A stretch of 64,000 nt of DNA, from the NCBI GenBank assembly GCA_937951615.1, contig CALFBH010000014.1, positions 99,610 through 163,609 of the forward strand, read 5' to 3'. Origin of the DNA: an uncultured Saprospiraceae bacterium (GTDB lineage: Bacteria; Bacteroidota; Bacteroidia; Chitinophagales; Saprospiraceae). A program made the translations under genes and the position numbers. Below are positions 18,901 to 26,158 of the stretch, one piece after another. The notes beneath the pieces are model-generated. The model had not been told where the DNA came from. It saw nothing but the letters and a program-made list of their open reading frames with translations, and ran no database searches. Numbering within the stretch: position 1 is the stretch's first letter; the number at the start of each line of letters is the position of its first letter.

Positions 18901-19644
18901 TAGGCAGAAATTGTCAAAACCCATGTATCTTTTTTGTACACCAGTCGTTTTCAATTCACTATGCGTAATCATAATATGCGTAATTCCGGCTGCTGGAAAT
19001 CCTGCCATACCAGAATTAAAAGTAAGGGTTTGTGGTGCCCAGGTATTCGACCATGAGCCCGTTACCGGAATGACGCCTAACTCAACAGAATTAGCCGGTC
19101 CAAATAAATTCGAGTTGTCTGGATAATGACTTCCAGTAGGACTTGCGGGTAGGGGAGTGGACGGGTCATAATTGATACCATAAATACCAATTTCTACACC
19201 TGCGGTGTTGCCCGGTTGTAGATTAGCCACATCAAATCCAAAAGTATAAGAACCAGAACTGGATGCAATAGGTGTGAGAAGTTGATTGAACATGCCTTCC
19301 CGCCATGTAGCGGAAGTGAGTTCATCGGTATTGGAAATCCACATGCCACCGAAGTTGCCAGACAGCGGAGTTGGTGGGGTCATGCCTGGAGATGTACCTT
19401 CGCAGAACAAGTCGGCAAGACTGCCGGCCTGCCAGATTTCCGACCAACCGACTGCCAGATTGATGTCGTTGCTAGTCAGAACGGATGGATCATCTGTGAC
19501 GGTTTCAAAATTTCCATTGTCGAATTGATTGCCTGGACAAAAATCGGGATTTGGTGTGCCGCACCATTGTCCAAAACTACTGTTTGCCAGTAAAAATAAA
19601 CAGGAAAAAAGGCTGATTTTTAGTAAATTAAGTGTCATTTTCAT
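12922..19644 (-). CDS. Giant secreted Cys-rich PKD-repeat protein (2240 residues)
   Basis: A signal peptide (1-25, ending SFGQ) is followed by a jelly-roll-like domain (about 30-260, GNQFDNGNFE, YMGFDNFCLQ). Next come a long beta-propeller-like region (about 260-780), Cys-rich linkers, an SdrD B-like segment (VRKILDYDCDGTVSMGDQVG, about 960-1030) and more beta domains. Seven tandem PKD-type repeats of about 100 residues follow (CCxxYqaFCDrVDxGf ... WdWGDGT ... HtYaxxGxYtVCMiVxE ... CWeKEyC). Near the end is the module shared with neighbours (VNFKAGEIILLDNGF...FSAEIEDC), then a Ca-loop tail (CWDINQNGACDQQEDTNGNG). The role is presumably surface adhesion or matrix. Function is inferred only from domains. 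The conserved leader hairpin lies 80 bp upstream and a terminator follows. Confidence 0.9.
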   Translation of the reverse strand: MKMTLNLLKISLFSCLFLLANSSFGQWCGTPNPDFCPGNQFDNGNFETVTDDPSVLTSNDINLAVGWSEIWQAGSLADLFCEGTSPGMTPPTPLSGNFGGMWISNTDELTSATWREGMFNQLLTPIASSSGSYTFGFDVANLQPGNTAGVEIGIYGINYDPSTPLPASPTGSHYPDNSNLFGPANSVELGVIPVTGSWSNTWAPQTLTFNSGMAGFPAAGITHIMITHSELKTTGVQKRYMGFDNFCLQSDCVKQPTTQTFSVIIDSPDPSPSLDRDDRGFSGIEDSNGNEFCIAGESYGYNAQDVFVNKLNAAGNLTTSMICEAPAPAGAISNEGARWMNEILIPSANVPNGGYVYTGVVGDSPNRNMFIKATDKTGVVAYAQIFDPANTGEEIGNCVIQDSQGHFVAAGTKNGQFGSTLYAAGLGTNFFPNKWVMEYMVTGSDVGWSVTEIPGLQGSSGGPVYGITGRSDTRVVLLLVNANDGSPYLPQGAILYDLDNNPNTSEVGYSITTDYAGNVLIAGGANRLGSGPVALNSTEIFILKISIANLQNSPGVPVGALSSLLFYDVQDSDNEWARHISVTEENSYILTGKHDVPQAVIFGADEGEAFLLSVQDNGAVNWINTYTDPDYEGSEGRRVEPVASGGYFMTGSIWDHLDADGDGLNETYYNQFAVRTDPLGVLSNCDCCAPIQVVVLDGYTQPQYTLETIQPEEMPDVWNIFETTEVDALQEDCDLDVPPSGCSSVCDAFASLNVSTGVDASGTQLPCTVGSVDPFWRLINNPPIEPCTNPLIGTINGSAFVMSHDNLGGNIWANQTGVGTLAPVDGSCDTNFGCNNLQNSAGQYLPYIFERTFCMCDEDSIRMSLGVEGDDQVFLELWDISNSTLLTTSPTYNFTNGTTPIWNYSTTLPIGTYALRANLANTNSTVLGFSISGSIVSFSGQQTVINDTICCENNTVNVRKILDYDCDGTVSMGDQVGAGWDFDLYDSAGGLVQSGTTNLNGELFFNNVLAGTYTIIETPQSGWFPGTPSTGQTTITVSPGSFNVVDFYNCPDDIPTCDDLEINLVPNSISNTECCYQIDIANNYGNTIIGLEAEILTPGWIFNTVNINGGIGWNGIPSSTNIEVSHNSGSFPLGATPNLLDFCLANTVSTAANPQQIEFTWYELVGNDTIAVCDTILLTDCFPVDIDPPCAEIEVIDVECDSLKDVYKMTFTVTNNHPTSAATNIMLSGASGYLFGSNPGGPYTTNIILPVSIPPMGTSGPICVYIYSTSPVTSPSNICFNYGIWGQDFCCHSPDPVCVTLEPCCLITSNISLVCDSNKYLLTFDVTNKSSLSPAATALVVTVKNPVASGITLTPTGGFFDWSASPLPYNSTRTVTTCVEPFPISDPDLILGYVLHHGPFPFQQDSCCISTVCDTIPIPTCDPCCDDYDQFCDQVDAGYTYTLNPTDCEIRVLPNALDSCQYVIWDWGDGTTTGPVSAVSGPFTHVYSGSGGYAVCMTVYEQDADGNICWEKQFCDQFSITCDGCCSDYQAFCDRVDPGFLFSIPSASNNCTMNVGINSLTDCDRVTWDWGDGTTTGPLPGTSASTSHVYTSGSYTVCMIVEEVNAAGEVCWVKEVCYDVIADCDPTGCCSNYQAFCDRVDTGFAIAFNDPTTCTIGVSPLGLNQCDRVIWNWGDGSTSGGTWNTSNTHTYAASGVYTVCMIVQEVGADGTVCWEKEHCIEVEVICDGCCSSYQAFCDRVDTGFIIAFNDPNNCTVGVSPSALSQCDQVAWDWGDGTSSTGTWNTSNTHTYAAPGNYTICMLVREVGADGTVCWEKEHCIDVVVECPPPPCCTDYQAFCDRVDAGYTIGFNNPNNCSIGVSPNGLNECDQVTWSWGDGTTSPGSWNTGVPHTYAAPGVYTVCMIVQEIGADGNVCWEKEYCSTIEVQCDGCCSSYQAFCDRVDAGFLLGISTPNNCAITVAPIALNDCDWVTWVWGDGTSTGPLQGPSAGATHTYPGPGTYTVCMIVRELDAAGNPCWEKEYCSTIQVQCDPVECCVDYDLFCNQVDVGFTPTLSGKTLNATPNALTNCHRVTWDWGDGSPNDFSTGSASVSHTYANAGIYWVCMIVIEENPLTGVVCWQKEYCRKIAILDVECPPVIVIGPVAIPSGVYHAAEAVNARGNVISETGQEGGVNFKAGEIILLDNGFSTSGNTNFSAEIEDCNDAFPCWDINQNGACDQQEDTNGNGTCDNSDCAVIGDGN
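13240..15376 (-). repeat. Seven tandem PKD-type coding repeats (~300 bp each)
   Basis: Each unit encodes a CC pair, FCDRVD or a variant, WDWGDG, an HTY/HVY strand, VCMIV and CWEKE with fixed cysteines. By eye the central units (third to fifth, in the order of translation) are the most alike, with near-identical WNTSNTHTYAA and GADGTVCWEKEHC segments, suggesting recent internal duplication. Confidence 0.85.
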
Positions 19645-19723
19645 ATCTCAAAGTGTTTTGATAAAAAAGAAAACAGTTTCGGTGTTTTACAGGAGTATGT
19701 TGATTATATTCTAACTCAGCTCA

Positions 19724-19762
19724 GGATATAATTAGCCCATATAGTCCTTTTCAGACTATGCC
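19724..19762 (-). promoter_or_regulatory. Conserved leader hairpin L1, upstream of the giant PKD gene
   Basis: In minus-strand sense it begins GGCATAGTCTGAAAAGGACT and continues ATATGGGCT. The local stem ATAGTC/GACTAT with an A-rich loop and the following ATGGGCT match L2 (24458) and L3 (26300). The outer stem seen in L2 and L3 is degenerate here. It sits 80 bp before the start codon. Confidence 0.6.
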
Positions 19763-19804
19763 AAATTGTGTTATAAATAGTGGATTAAATTATTGTTTAT
19801 TCAA

Positions 19805-21142
19805 TTACAGTCCATTGGGGCAATCTAAGTCGTCACAAAGCCCGTCGCCGTTCAGATCTTCTGAGCTTTCGCATTGTCCATTTTCATTAAAATCCCAACA
19901 TTCAATGCCGCAGCCCTGAATGCCCGCAGCAAAATTGGCTTGTTGGGCTACTCTAAATCCTGCATCTAAAATAATGATTTCTCCTGCTTTGAAAACGACA
20001 TTATTGCCGGGCGGGATAAAACCATCTGAAAAAATTATTTGCCCTGCCTGATAAGTATTGCTTTGAATAGCCGTTGGTCCAATTTCCAAATCTGGCGGAC
20101 AGAACTCGTTTACTTCTACCACGATAGTTCCTACATCACAAGAACCTGAAGTCAGACAAATCTGATAATCATAAACAAATTGACCAGCAACCGGAGAAGT
20201 AAAGCACCAGAATCCAGTACCCGTCGGGTAAAATTGAGGGGGCATACTGTTTGGGTCAGTGAGCAACTCAAAAGAAGATAGGGCAATTTGTGGCAACTGA
20301 TTTTGACATTCCAGCCCTTCCGGGCAAAAAGCTTCAAAAGATTGGGAAACCACATCATTGAGCGTGGGGTCGAAATATATGGTATCGTTTATTGTAGTAA
20401 CATGCTGGTCGAGCACAGGACTTACATTACAATTTTCGACCAGTAAATAAGCTGTTTGTTCATCACAAATCGTGATGTCTCTCATACCGTCATTGATTGA
20501 ATAGAACACTTCATAAGTGACACTATCGACACCCGTAAATCCAGGGTCGGGGAAGTATATAAGGTCACCAGTTGCCTGATCAACATCTATTGTTCCGTTT
20601 GAAGCTTGTTCTGTGATATCGGAAATTGAGAGTTGCCCGATAGAAAAAGTTGGGAAATCCACCATTAAGTTCTCCTGGTCATTTTCCAACACATCTAAAA
20701 ATAAAGGCTGACCATTAGCCGGAAGGCAACAGAACTTATCCGGCGGTGTTTCGCAGACAAACTCAAGGTGTATCATATAGGTGACGGTATCGCAAACGAC
20801 AACGCCATTATTATCATCACAACATTCAAGTACTGTAAAACTATCTTCAGGGAAACAGGTGGAGTTCGGTTCGTAGAAAAAGATACTATCAATATTATTG
20901 TCGGGCGTTAAAAAACCTGAGATTGTCAATGTACCAAAAAGTGGTTCTTGTAAAATAGTATAACTGCACGCGCTTGTACTTGCCGACCGATTTACTTCCG
21001 TGTCCGTAGGTGCAGTAAATCCGCCGCCGCCGCTACCAGGACAAGCCGGGAAAATAACGTCGTCACACCTGAGTGACTGTCCTGTCAAAGAGAGCTGCAT
21101 CATTAGTGCAAACAATAGCGTTGTACAAATAATTTTATTCAT
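19805..21142 (-). CDS. Secreted all-beta protein with shared C-terminal module and Ca-loop tail
   Basis: 445 residues. A signal peptide (1-21) is followed by two or three Ig/cadherin-like beta domains rich in Cys (DSFTVLECCDD, DKFCCLPANGQPLFLDVLEND, FTGVDSVTYEVFYS, ITICDEQTAYLLVENC). The 'LDVLENDQ' and 'FTGVDSVTYEV' phrases resemble tandem Ig-like (cadherin-like/BIg) repeats. Residues about 360-415 form the module shared with neighbours (VVFKAGEIIILDAGF...FAAGIQGC), and the tail CWDFNENGQCESSEDLNGDG resembles that of the giant protein. It is paralogous over its N-terminal half to the protein at 29653. Head-to-head with family gene B. Function unknown, probably a surface protein. Confidence 0.85.
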   Translation of the reverse strand: MNKIICTTLLFALMMQLSLTGQSLRCDDVIFPACPGSGGGGFTAPTDTEVNRSASTSACSYTILQEPLFGTLTISGFLTPDNNIDSIFFYEPNSTCFPEDSFTVLECCDDNNGVVVCDTVTYMIHLEFVCETPPDKFCCLPANGQPLFLDVLENDQENLMVDFPTFSIGQLSISDITEQASNGTIDVDQATGDLIYFPDPGFTGVDSVTYEVFYSINDGMRDITICDEQTAYLLVENCNVSPVLDQHVTTINDTIYFDPTLNDVVSQSFEAFCPEGLECQNQLPQIALSSFELLTDPNSMPPQFYPTGTGFWCFTSPVAGQFVYDYQICLTSGSCDVGTIVVEVNEFCPPDLEIGPTAIQSNTYQAGQIIFSDGFIPPGNNVVFKAGEIIILDAGFRVAQQANFAAGIQGCGIECWDFNENGQCESSEDLNGDGLCDDLDCPNGL

Positions 21143-21180
21143 ATCTCTTAATAATGATTGCGAATTGAGATAAAAGCGCA

Positions 21181-21339
21181 GGATGTTCTACCTAATGGTA
21201 GTAAACATCCCACGTTCGTAAAAGAAGTACTCGTTAATAGGGAAGAGCCTCTTTCTGAAATGCTCTTTTTGTAGAGAAAGATGTGTTCTGTTGATGGAGA
21301 ACAAATGCTTCGGTGATCTTGTACTTCTTTTATACGAAC
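21181..21339 (-). promoter_or_regulatory. Structured leader of the 19805-21142 gene
   Basis: Two structures lie in this divergent gap. A 12-bp hairpin GGATGTT.CTACC/GGTAG.AACATCC lies at 21181-21210. Long inverted arms GTTCGTAAAAGAAGTAC (21214-21230) and GTACTTCTTTTATACGAAC (21321-21339) are 90 bp apart. Inside them CTTTCT...AGAAAG (21251-21280) encloses a short CTC/GAG stem with a five-A loop (minus sense), like the loops of L1-L3. Could be RNA leader structure or a DNA operator. Confidence 0.5.
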
Positions 21340-21365
21340 AATCAAGTTTAAAACTTAATGTGTTA

Positions 21366-21373
21366 CAAATGTA
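21366..21373 (-). promoter_or_regulatory. Candidate -7 element TACATTTG for the 19805-21142 gene
   Basis: CAAATGTA on the plus strand, a TAnnTTTG match 224 bp before the start and just outside the structured leader. No -33 partner at the usual spacing. Confidence 0.35.
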
Positions 21374-21478
21374 GTGGGTTTAGCTATATAAAACTGATAT
21401 TGCAGTGACTTTTAATGTACTATTTTAGAATTTGAAATTTTATAAAAAAATGTGTAATTTTATGACTTATAATTTTTT

Positions 21479-23008
21479 ATGAAAAAAATAATAGAAAAAA
21501 AAACGTCAAATTCACTTTTCATTCTATTGGATTCGATAGATGAAAATGAGTTTTATCGCTTGAAAAGATATATTTATGCTGATTTTTTCAATACGAATCA
21601 GCGACTTCGAGAGATATTCGGTGCTATCTGGGCAGCAAAAACCGGAAATATCAGTTATCAGGATATGGATATAAAGGCTTTGTATCAGGCAGTTTGTCCA
21701 AATCGTAGCCTAAGAATGATGAATAATGATTATTCTGATTTATTGAAGCTGGTACACCGCTTTATTGCACAAGAGGAATATCAAAATGACGGGCTGGCAG
21801 AAACCCGCTACCTGCTTAAAGGTTTGGAAAACCGGAAAGTTTTTAAAAAATTTAAACGGCTCATCAATCGTGAGTCGAAGGGTTATGAGCATGGAGATGT
21901 AAAACGTACAGAGTATCAGGAAATATATCTACAGGATTTGTTGATTGCCGAGCAAAAGTATAAACACTATAACATCCACGAAAATCGCAAGGCTTCTACC
22001 AATCGGATGTTGCAGGAGTTTGTGGATAGCATAGATCGTTTTCACGCACTTATAAAAATAAGATTTCTGGGCGTGATGAAACGAAGGAATATATTGCTTG
22101 GGCATCAGTTTAAATACAGAAGCATAACGGCCGTGAAAGAGATTGTAAAAGATATGTCGCCAGATAGTTTTCCACTGTTGTCGATATATTATAATATGTA
22201 TTTACTTTGGGAAAAAGAGTCACTTGAACAGTTTGACATCTGTGAAGGCATTTTGTCTAAGCATAAAGAACGTTTTTCTCTGTACGAGCAGAAACAGCTT
22301 TTCCAGATTTTGATCAATTATTGCCGCTTCAATGTATTGGGCGAGCAGCCTCGCTTGTGGAAAAGTCGCCAACTGGTTCTGTATCGGGCATTTTTTGAAC
22401 GCGGATTTTGTTACACCGGTAAGTCACAGCGCAAAAAACAAATCTCGCTGCATCACTATAAAAACTATATGCAATTGCTCATTGAACTGAACGAATTTGA
22501 GCAGTTTGAAAACCTGCAAAAACAATACGCGCCACAGGTGTTTTTCAAAAATGCGGAGCAACAAGGCTTTGTAGAACAGTATAATACGACGGCACTTTAT
22601 TTTGCTCGGTATTTATTTTATACCAAAGAAAAACGGGTCATCGGACAGGAATTTGCCTATGAAAATGCCTTGAAATATATTCAGAATATGGAAAGCCAAC
22701 TTGCCACAGGAAAGCAGGAATATCCTGACCTATTTTACAAAATTTTGTACGAAGTTTTATTATTGAAAATCTATTTTGCCCAGCCCAAAGGCTTTTCTAC
22801 GCATCGAAATGCTTTTTATAAATACGTGAGCAATCAAACCCGAATCAGCCCAGTTTATCGACAGGCTTATCTGAATTTTGCCACCGCTATTTTGAAATTA
22901 TATCGCTCGAAACATCAAGGAGTCGTTTATGTGAAAGGGGAGATTGATGGGCTGAAAATTATTGAACGGGAATGGCTGGTGAATTGGGTGATTGAGTTGA
23001 TTGAGTAA
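21479..23008 (+). CDS. Divergent paralogous family protein B (unknown function)
   Basis: 509 residues, soluble, basic and helical. The N-terminus has LDSIDENEFYRLKRYIYADF followed by FNTNQRLREIFGAIW; the middle has RFIAQEEYQNDG, YLLKGLENRK and EYQEIYLQDLLIAEQKY; later come QISLHHYKNYMQLLIELNEF, TTALYFARYLFYTKEKR and the C-terminal KIIEREWL. It is clearly paralogous to the protein at 32342 (long identical stretches, e.g. RFSLYEQKQLFQILIN) and more distantly to A and C, with which it shares the FN-motif near residue 40 and a C-terminal WL motif. It lies head-to-head with the secreted gene at 19805. No catalytic motif or DNA-binding helix-turn-helix was recognised. Confidence 0.85.
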   Translation: MKKIIEKKTSNSLFILLDSIDENEFYRLKRYIYADFFNTNQRLREIFGAIWAAKTGNISYQDMDIKALYQAVCPNRSLRMMNNDYSDLLKLVHRFIAQEEYQNDGLAETRYLLKGLENRKVFKKFKRLINRESKGYEHGDVKRTEYQEIYLQDLLIAEQKYKHYNIHENRKASTNRMLQEFVDSIDRFHALIKIRFLGVMKRRNILLGHQFKYRSITAVKEIVKDMSPDSFPLLSIYYNMYLLWEKESLEQFDICEGILSKHKERFSLYEQKQLFQILINYCRFNVLGEQPRLWKSRQLVLYRAFFERGFCYTGKSQRKKQISLHHYKNYMQLLIELNEFEQFENLQKQYAPQVFFKNAEQQGFVEQYNTTALYFARYLFYTKEKRVIGQEFAYENALKYIQNMESQLATGKQEYPDLFYKILYEVLLLKIYFAQPKGFSTHRNAFYKYVSNQTRISPVYRQAYLNFATAILKLYRSKHQGVVYVKGEIDGLKIIEREWLVNWVIELIE

Positions 23009-23097
23009 TTGGGTTAATTGAGTTGCGGGTTGAAACTTACTCAATTAACTCAATACACCTAATTACTCAATCACTTCGTTATTCGATTCAAATAATA

Positions 23098-23126
23098 AAA
23101 ACGCCAACCCTTGCGGGCTGGCGTGT
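23098..23126 (-). terminator. Rho-independent terminator of the S74-chaperone gene
   Basis: ACGCCAaCCC..GGGcTGGCGT (23101-23124) is followed on the minus strand by TTTTATTATT. It lies 46 bp beyond the stop of the minus-strand gene ending at 23172. Confidence 0.75.
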
Positions 23127-23171
23127 AGCGTTATAAACAACGCATTTTTTGGGGCATACAACGATTCTTCT

Positions 23172-24395
23172 TTACTTCGTTAAAATCATCTTTTTGGTGT
23201 TCAATATCTGCCCATCAACAATCAGGCTGTAAAAATATGTGCCTGCATTCAGTTCCTGTGCTTTGATGATGACTTCACCATTTGTTGCCTTATCTAATTG
23301 TATTGTTTTCAGCAATTTACCATTGATGCCCGTGATTTGCATGGATGCGTTTTGGGCCTTGCTGGATAAGGTGTATTTGATGCGAGTCGTTTCGCTAAAA
23401 GGGTTGGGTTGATTTTGAAATAACTCGCCTTGCGTACCAAATTCTATTGTCTGAGATGCCGAAGATAAATTCAGTGCATTTTGAACTAAGGTTTTCAGTT
23501 CACTCACTTCTGTTTTTAAGTCCTGAATGGCTGCCTCTTTTTCTTCCAGTTGAACCTGCTGCTCTTTGATGGCATTAATGAGCATGTATTTGATAGAACT
23601 TTCCTGAATATTCAGGTAGGTTTCGGCTGATTTTTCAATGCTTGTTTTTACTTCTACTTCTTGTCCGTCTTCAATGACTTCTATTTCAGTTTCTTCGTAC
23701 TTAAATTCGCCGACTAATTCAGGTGCGACTTTACGCAAATCCTGAGCATAGATACCGACATGTGTTTCCTCTGACTCTGTACCGGCTTTGCCGTTATACT
23801 TATAGTAAATTGGAGACAATGCCAGCACTTCGTCTAAACCATAGTTGAAGTCTTTGGCATCTTTCTTCAATCGCTTGTCGCTGGTGTTGCATAATGTGCC
23901 ATTATAGGCAATTCCGCCATTGACATCAAGTAAGGAACCACAGGCACCCGGTGAGGTAGTGCCGATACCTACTTTACCATCAGCTTTTACGACCATTCTA
24001 TTGGCAGCACTTGTTCGGATGTGAACGTCTGCCGCTTCAGAAGCCTGAATCAGAAATGGATTTGTACCTCTGTGAAACATAATACTGCTACCCGCACCGG
24101 TGTACCCAAATCTAAATCCATATAAAGGATAAGCCGTGGAGCCGATACAGTCAATAGCAGCAATACCGGAAGCCGTTCTGCCGGAACCGATGCGGACATA
24201 AGCTGCCGTAGCACCAGCATCCTGACCTACATTGAGGAAGTTTCCTCTTACGACGGCATTGCCATCAACGTCTAATTTTTGAGTAGGTGCGTTGGTTCCG
24301 ATGCCTGTGTGTCCGCTGGGCGCAGTAACGTAAATCTGTGCGAATAAAAACATTGGAGCAAAGCTCAACAATGCTACGTAAATTAATTTTTTCAT
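23172..24395 (-). CDS. Secreted tail-spike-like protein with S74 chaperone domain and T9SS type A sorting domain
   Basis: 407 residues. The signal peptide (1-19, MFLFAQ) is followed by HTGIGTNAPTQKLDVDGNA and VGIGTTSPG repeats typical of surface or tail-fibre-like beta proteins. A peptidase S74/intramolecular chaperone domain (about 175-300) has SDKRLKKDAKDFNYGLDEVL and HVGIYAQDLRKVAPELV, in which the Ser-Asp and Lys of the self-cleaving family are visible (SDKRLK). A coiled coil (about 265-315, EQQVQLEEKEAAIQDLKTE) precedes a type A T9SS sorting domain (about 328-407: NQPNPFSETTRIKYTL ... GTYFYSLIVDG). It should be exported to the cell surface by T9SS and probably trimerises. This is the clearest T9SS cargo in the window. 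Confidence 0.9.
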   Translation of the reverse strand: MKKLIYVALLSFAPMFLFAQIYVTAPSGHTGIGTNAPTQKLDVDGNAVVRGNFLNVGQDAGATAAYVRIGSGRTASGIAAIDCIGSTAYPLYGFRFGYTGAGSSIMFHRGTNPFLIQASEAADVHIRTSAANRMVVKADGKVGIGTTSPGACGSLLDVNGGIAYNGTLCNTSDKRLKKDAKDFNYGLDEVLALSPIYYKYNGKAGTESEETHVGIYAQDLRKVAPELVGEFKYEETEIEVIEDGQEVEVKTSIEKSAETYLNIQESSIKYMLINAIKEQQVQLEEKEAAIQDLKTEVSELKTLVQNALNLSSASQTIEFGTQGELFQNQPNPFSETTRIKYTLSSKAQNASMQITGINGKLLKTIQLDKATNGEVIIKAQELNAGTYFYSLIVDGQILNTKKMILTK

Positions 24396-24457
24396 GATAT
24401 TAATTTTTAATTGTTAAAAATAATTTGATTTATCTTATTAGTTATCAGTTTGGTTAT

Positions 24458-24512
24458 GGGCATAGCCAGCCCATATAGTCTTTTTATAAACTATGCCGAG
24501 GTTCGAAAATAT
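24458..24512 (-). promoter_or_regulatory. Conserved leader hairpin L2, upstream of the S74-chaperone gene
   Basis: Minus-strand sense: GGCATAGTT...GGCTATGCC encloses TATAAAAAGACTATATGGGCT. Seven Watson-Crick pairs plus two G-U pairs replace the nine Watson-Crick pairs of L3, which keeps pairing in minus-strand RNA but not in plus-strand RNA. Similarity to L3 extends through GAGGTT.GAAAATATGA. It lies 63 bp before the start codon. Confidence 0.65.
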
Positions 24513-24610
24513 GAACAAAGGATAGCGAAGTCACGCAGGACTTCAGTCTTCAGGTAAAATACGGTGTAGAATACACCTCACAGGCTTCGATTTTCTATAC
24601 CAATCATGCA

Positions 24611-26158
24611 CTAATCACATACTTCAATATCTCCAAGATCTTCAACAGTACCACCGCCTATATATACAGGTGTTGGCAGACTTTCAATATCTGTCATTCT
24701 ATCATACGCTATAAGCATAGCTGGCTCGCTTAAAAAACAGGACATTAGTACTTGAGAAAAAGTACCATCTGCATTGACATTGAGCGGACTGGTGCGATCT
24801 TCATCAAACTTAAAATATACATATCCATCATTGACAGGATCACCATCACAATTTACTAACCTGCCAGAAACTTTTGTGGTCAAATAGGATGGAATAGTAA
24901 AAGTGATGTTGGTGTTTTCAGTGAAAGGACCGACTGTTGTGCCAATATAGACATCACAGGCACACGCTGCTTTAAATAGGAATGTTATGGGTTCATCTTT
25001 TGGAATTGCGCCACTCGCTTTTCCATTAGAATTCGTATGAAAATATTTAGTATTATAGCCATCACAGCAACTCACCTGACCATAAATACCCTCCATTGGC
25101 TCCCCGTCACTATTTACCACTGTGATATACACACGAACTTTACATGATCCTGCTGAAAGATCGAAATTGTAGTGAGAAAAATGTGTTACTACGGCAATAT
25201 AGCTATTACCTTGTCTTACAGCTATTCCGTCTATTATCCATATATTTTGTTCATGATCGAAATTCCAGAGAGGAATAGTGTCAGGTGCTACATCTATGAT
25301 ACTGGCACTAATAGGAACAGTAAGCGTTGCTGTGGCTCCATCAGCGAGGTCAAGGTGGTCTCCATTATCTGCGATTAGTTCAACAACTATCACTCCCGCA
25401 GTAAGTAACAGCACTTCTGCACCGGTCTCATCTATACCCTCAAGCTCTCCGGGCGCAAGTAGAGGGAAATCACCGGAATCAGGGTTTAACCATTTTGCAA
25501 CAACGTTTATATTTCCGGTGTAGAGAGAGCCATCCTCTGTTTGAGCACTGTTAGGTGGTAAAGATACCGTTGCTCCATCGTTTAGAGTAATGGTTCCTCC
25601 CGTATTGGCGGGAACTGAGCCGATAGGCGTTGATGATATCAGCCAGATTTCTACATATCCCATACCACCCTCACCTACATGGAAGTAGGTTTTTGAACCT
25701 GATATATAGCCATCTTTCTTTGCCGTAATAAATATTTTTGTACTGTCTTGTACCGGGTCTGTAATCCAGAAGTATCCATTTTTATCGGTAAGATAACTAT
25801 AAGGTTGATCGGCAATGCAAATGTTGACATCAGGGATTCCTACACCGGACTCGTCCGCTATACGTCCCGAAATGGGAGCTGAAGCATAAGGATTCTGACC
25901 TGGACATTGCTCAATTTTTGCACAAAACGCTGTATTTGTTCCAGAGGAAAAATCAGAATCAAGTTTAATGCGAATACCTGCTTTGTAAATGACAGTACTG
26001 TTATCTGGTAATTCGGCTGAAGAAATGATAGCGTTTACTGCGGTAACTGTATCGTTCCCATTAGATATGTCTAAAACCAGATCAGAAGGGCAAATCTGTG
26101 TGTAAGCTCTTGCACACATCAGTAGTGTGCATAGCATGAGGTAAATAATCTTTTTCAT
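24611..26158 (-). CDS. Secreted protein with N-terminal shared module and carboxypeptidase-regulatory-like domains
   Basis: 515 residues from ATG 26158, chosen because MKKIIYLMLCTLLMCARAYT is a signal peptide; a longer frame up to 26275 would bury it. Residues about 30-85 carry the module that sits C-terminally in the neighbours (STVIYKAGIRIKLDSDF...FCAKIEQC). A carboxypeptidase regulatory-like (CarbopepD_reg) beta domain follows (GRIADESGVGIPDVNI ... YSYLTDKNGYFWI). Then come a domain with PANTGGTITLNDGATVSLPP and a second carboxypeptidase-like Ig domain (GRLVNCDGDPVNDGYVYFKF). No T9SS domain is visible at the C-terminus. Function unknown; such proteins are usually surface-exposed. The L3 hairpin lies upstream. 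Confidence 0.8.
   Translation of the reverse strand: MKKIIYLMLCTLLMCARAYTQICPSDLVLDISNGNDTVTAVNAIISSAELPDNSTVIYKAGIRIKLDSDFSSGTNTAFCAKIEQCPGQNPYASAPISGRIADESGVGIPDVNICIADQPYSYLTDKNGYFWITDPVQDSTKIFITAKKDGYISGSKTYFHVGEGGMGYVEIWLISSTPIGSVPANTGGTITLNDGATVSLPPNSAQTEDGSLYTGNINVVAKWLNPDSGDFPLLAPGELEGIDETGAEVLLLTAGVIVVELIADNGDHLDLADGATATLTVPISASIIDVAPDTIPLWNFDHEQNIWIIDGIAVRQGNSYIAVVTHFSHYNFDLSAGSCKVRVYITVVNSDGEPMEGIYGQVSCCDGYNTKYFHTNSNGKASGAIPKDEPITFLFKAACACDVYIGTTVGPFTENTNITFTIPSYLTTKVSGRLVNCDGDPVNDGYVYFKFDEDRTSPLNVNADGTFSQVLMSCFLSEPAMLIAYDRMTDIESLPTPVYIGGGTVEDLGDIEVCD

Noticed and set aside
23172..24395. Prophage tail-fibre gene
   Set aside because: It has a signal peptide and a T9SS sorting domain and no phage neighbours, so it is a cellular surface protein.
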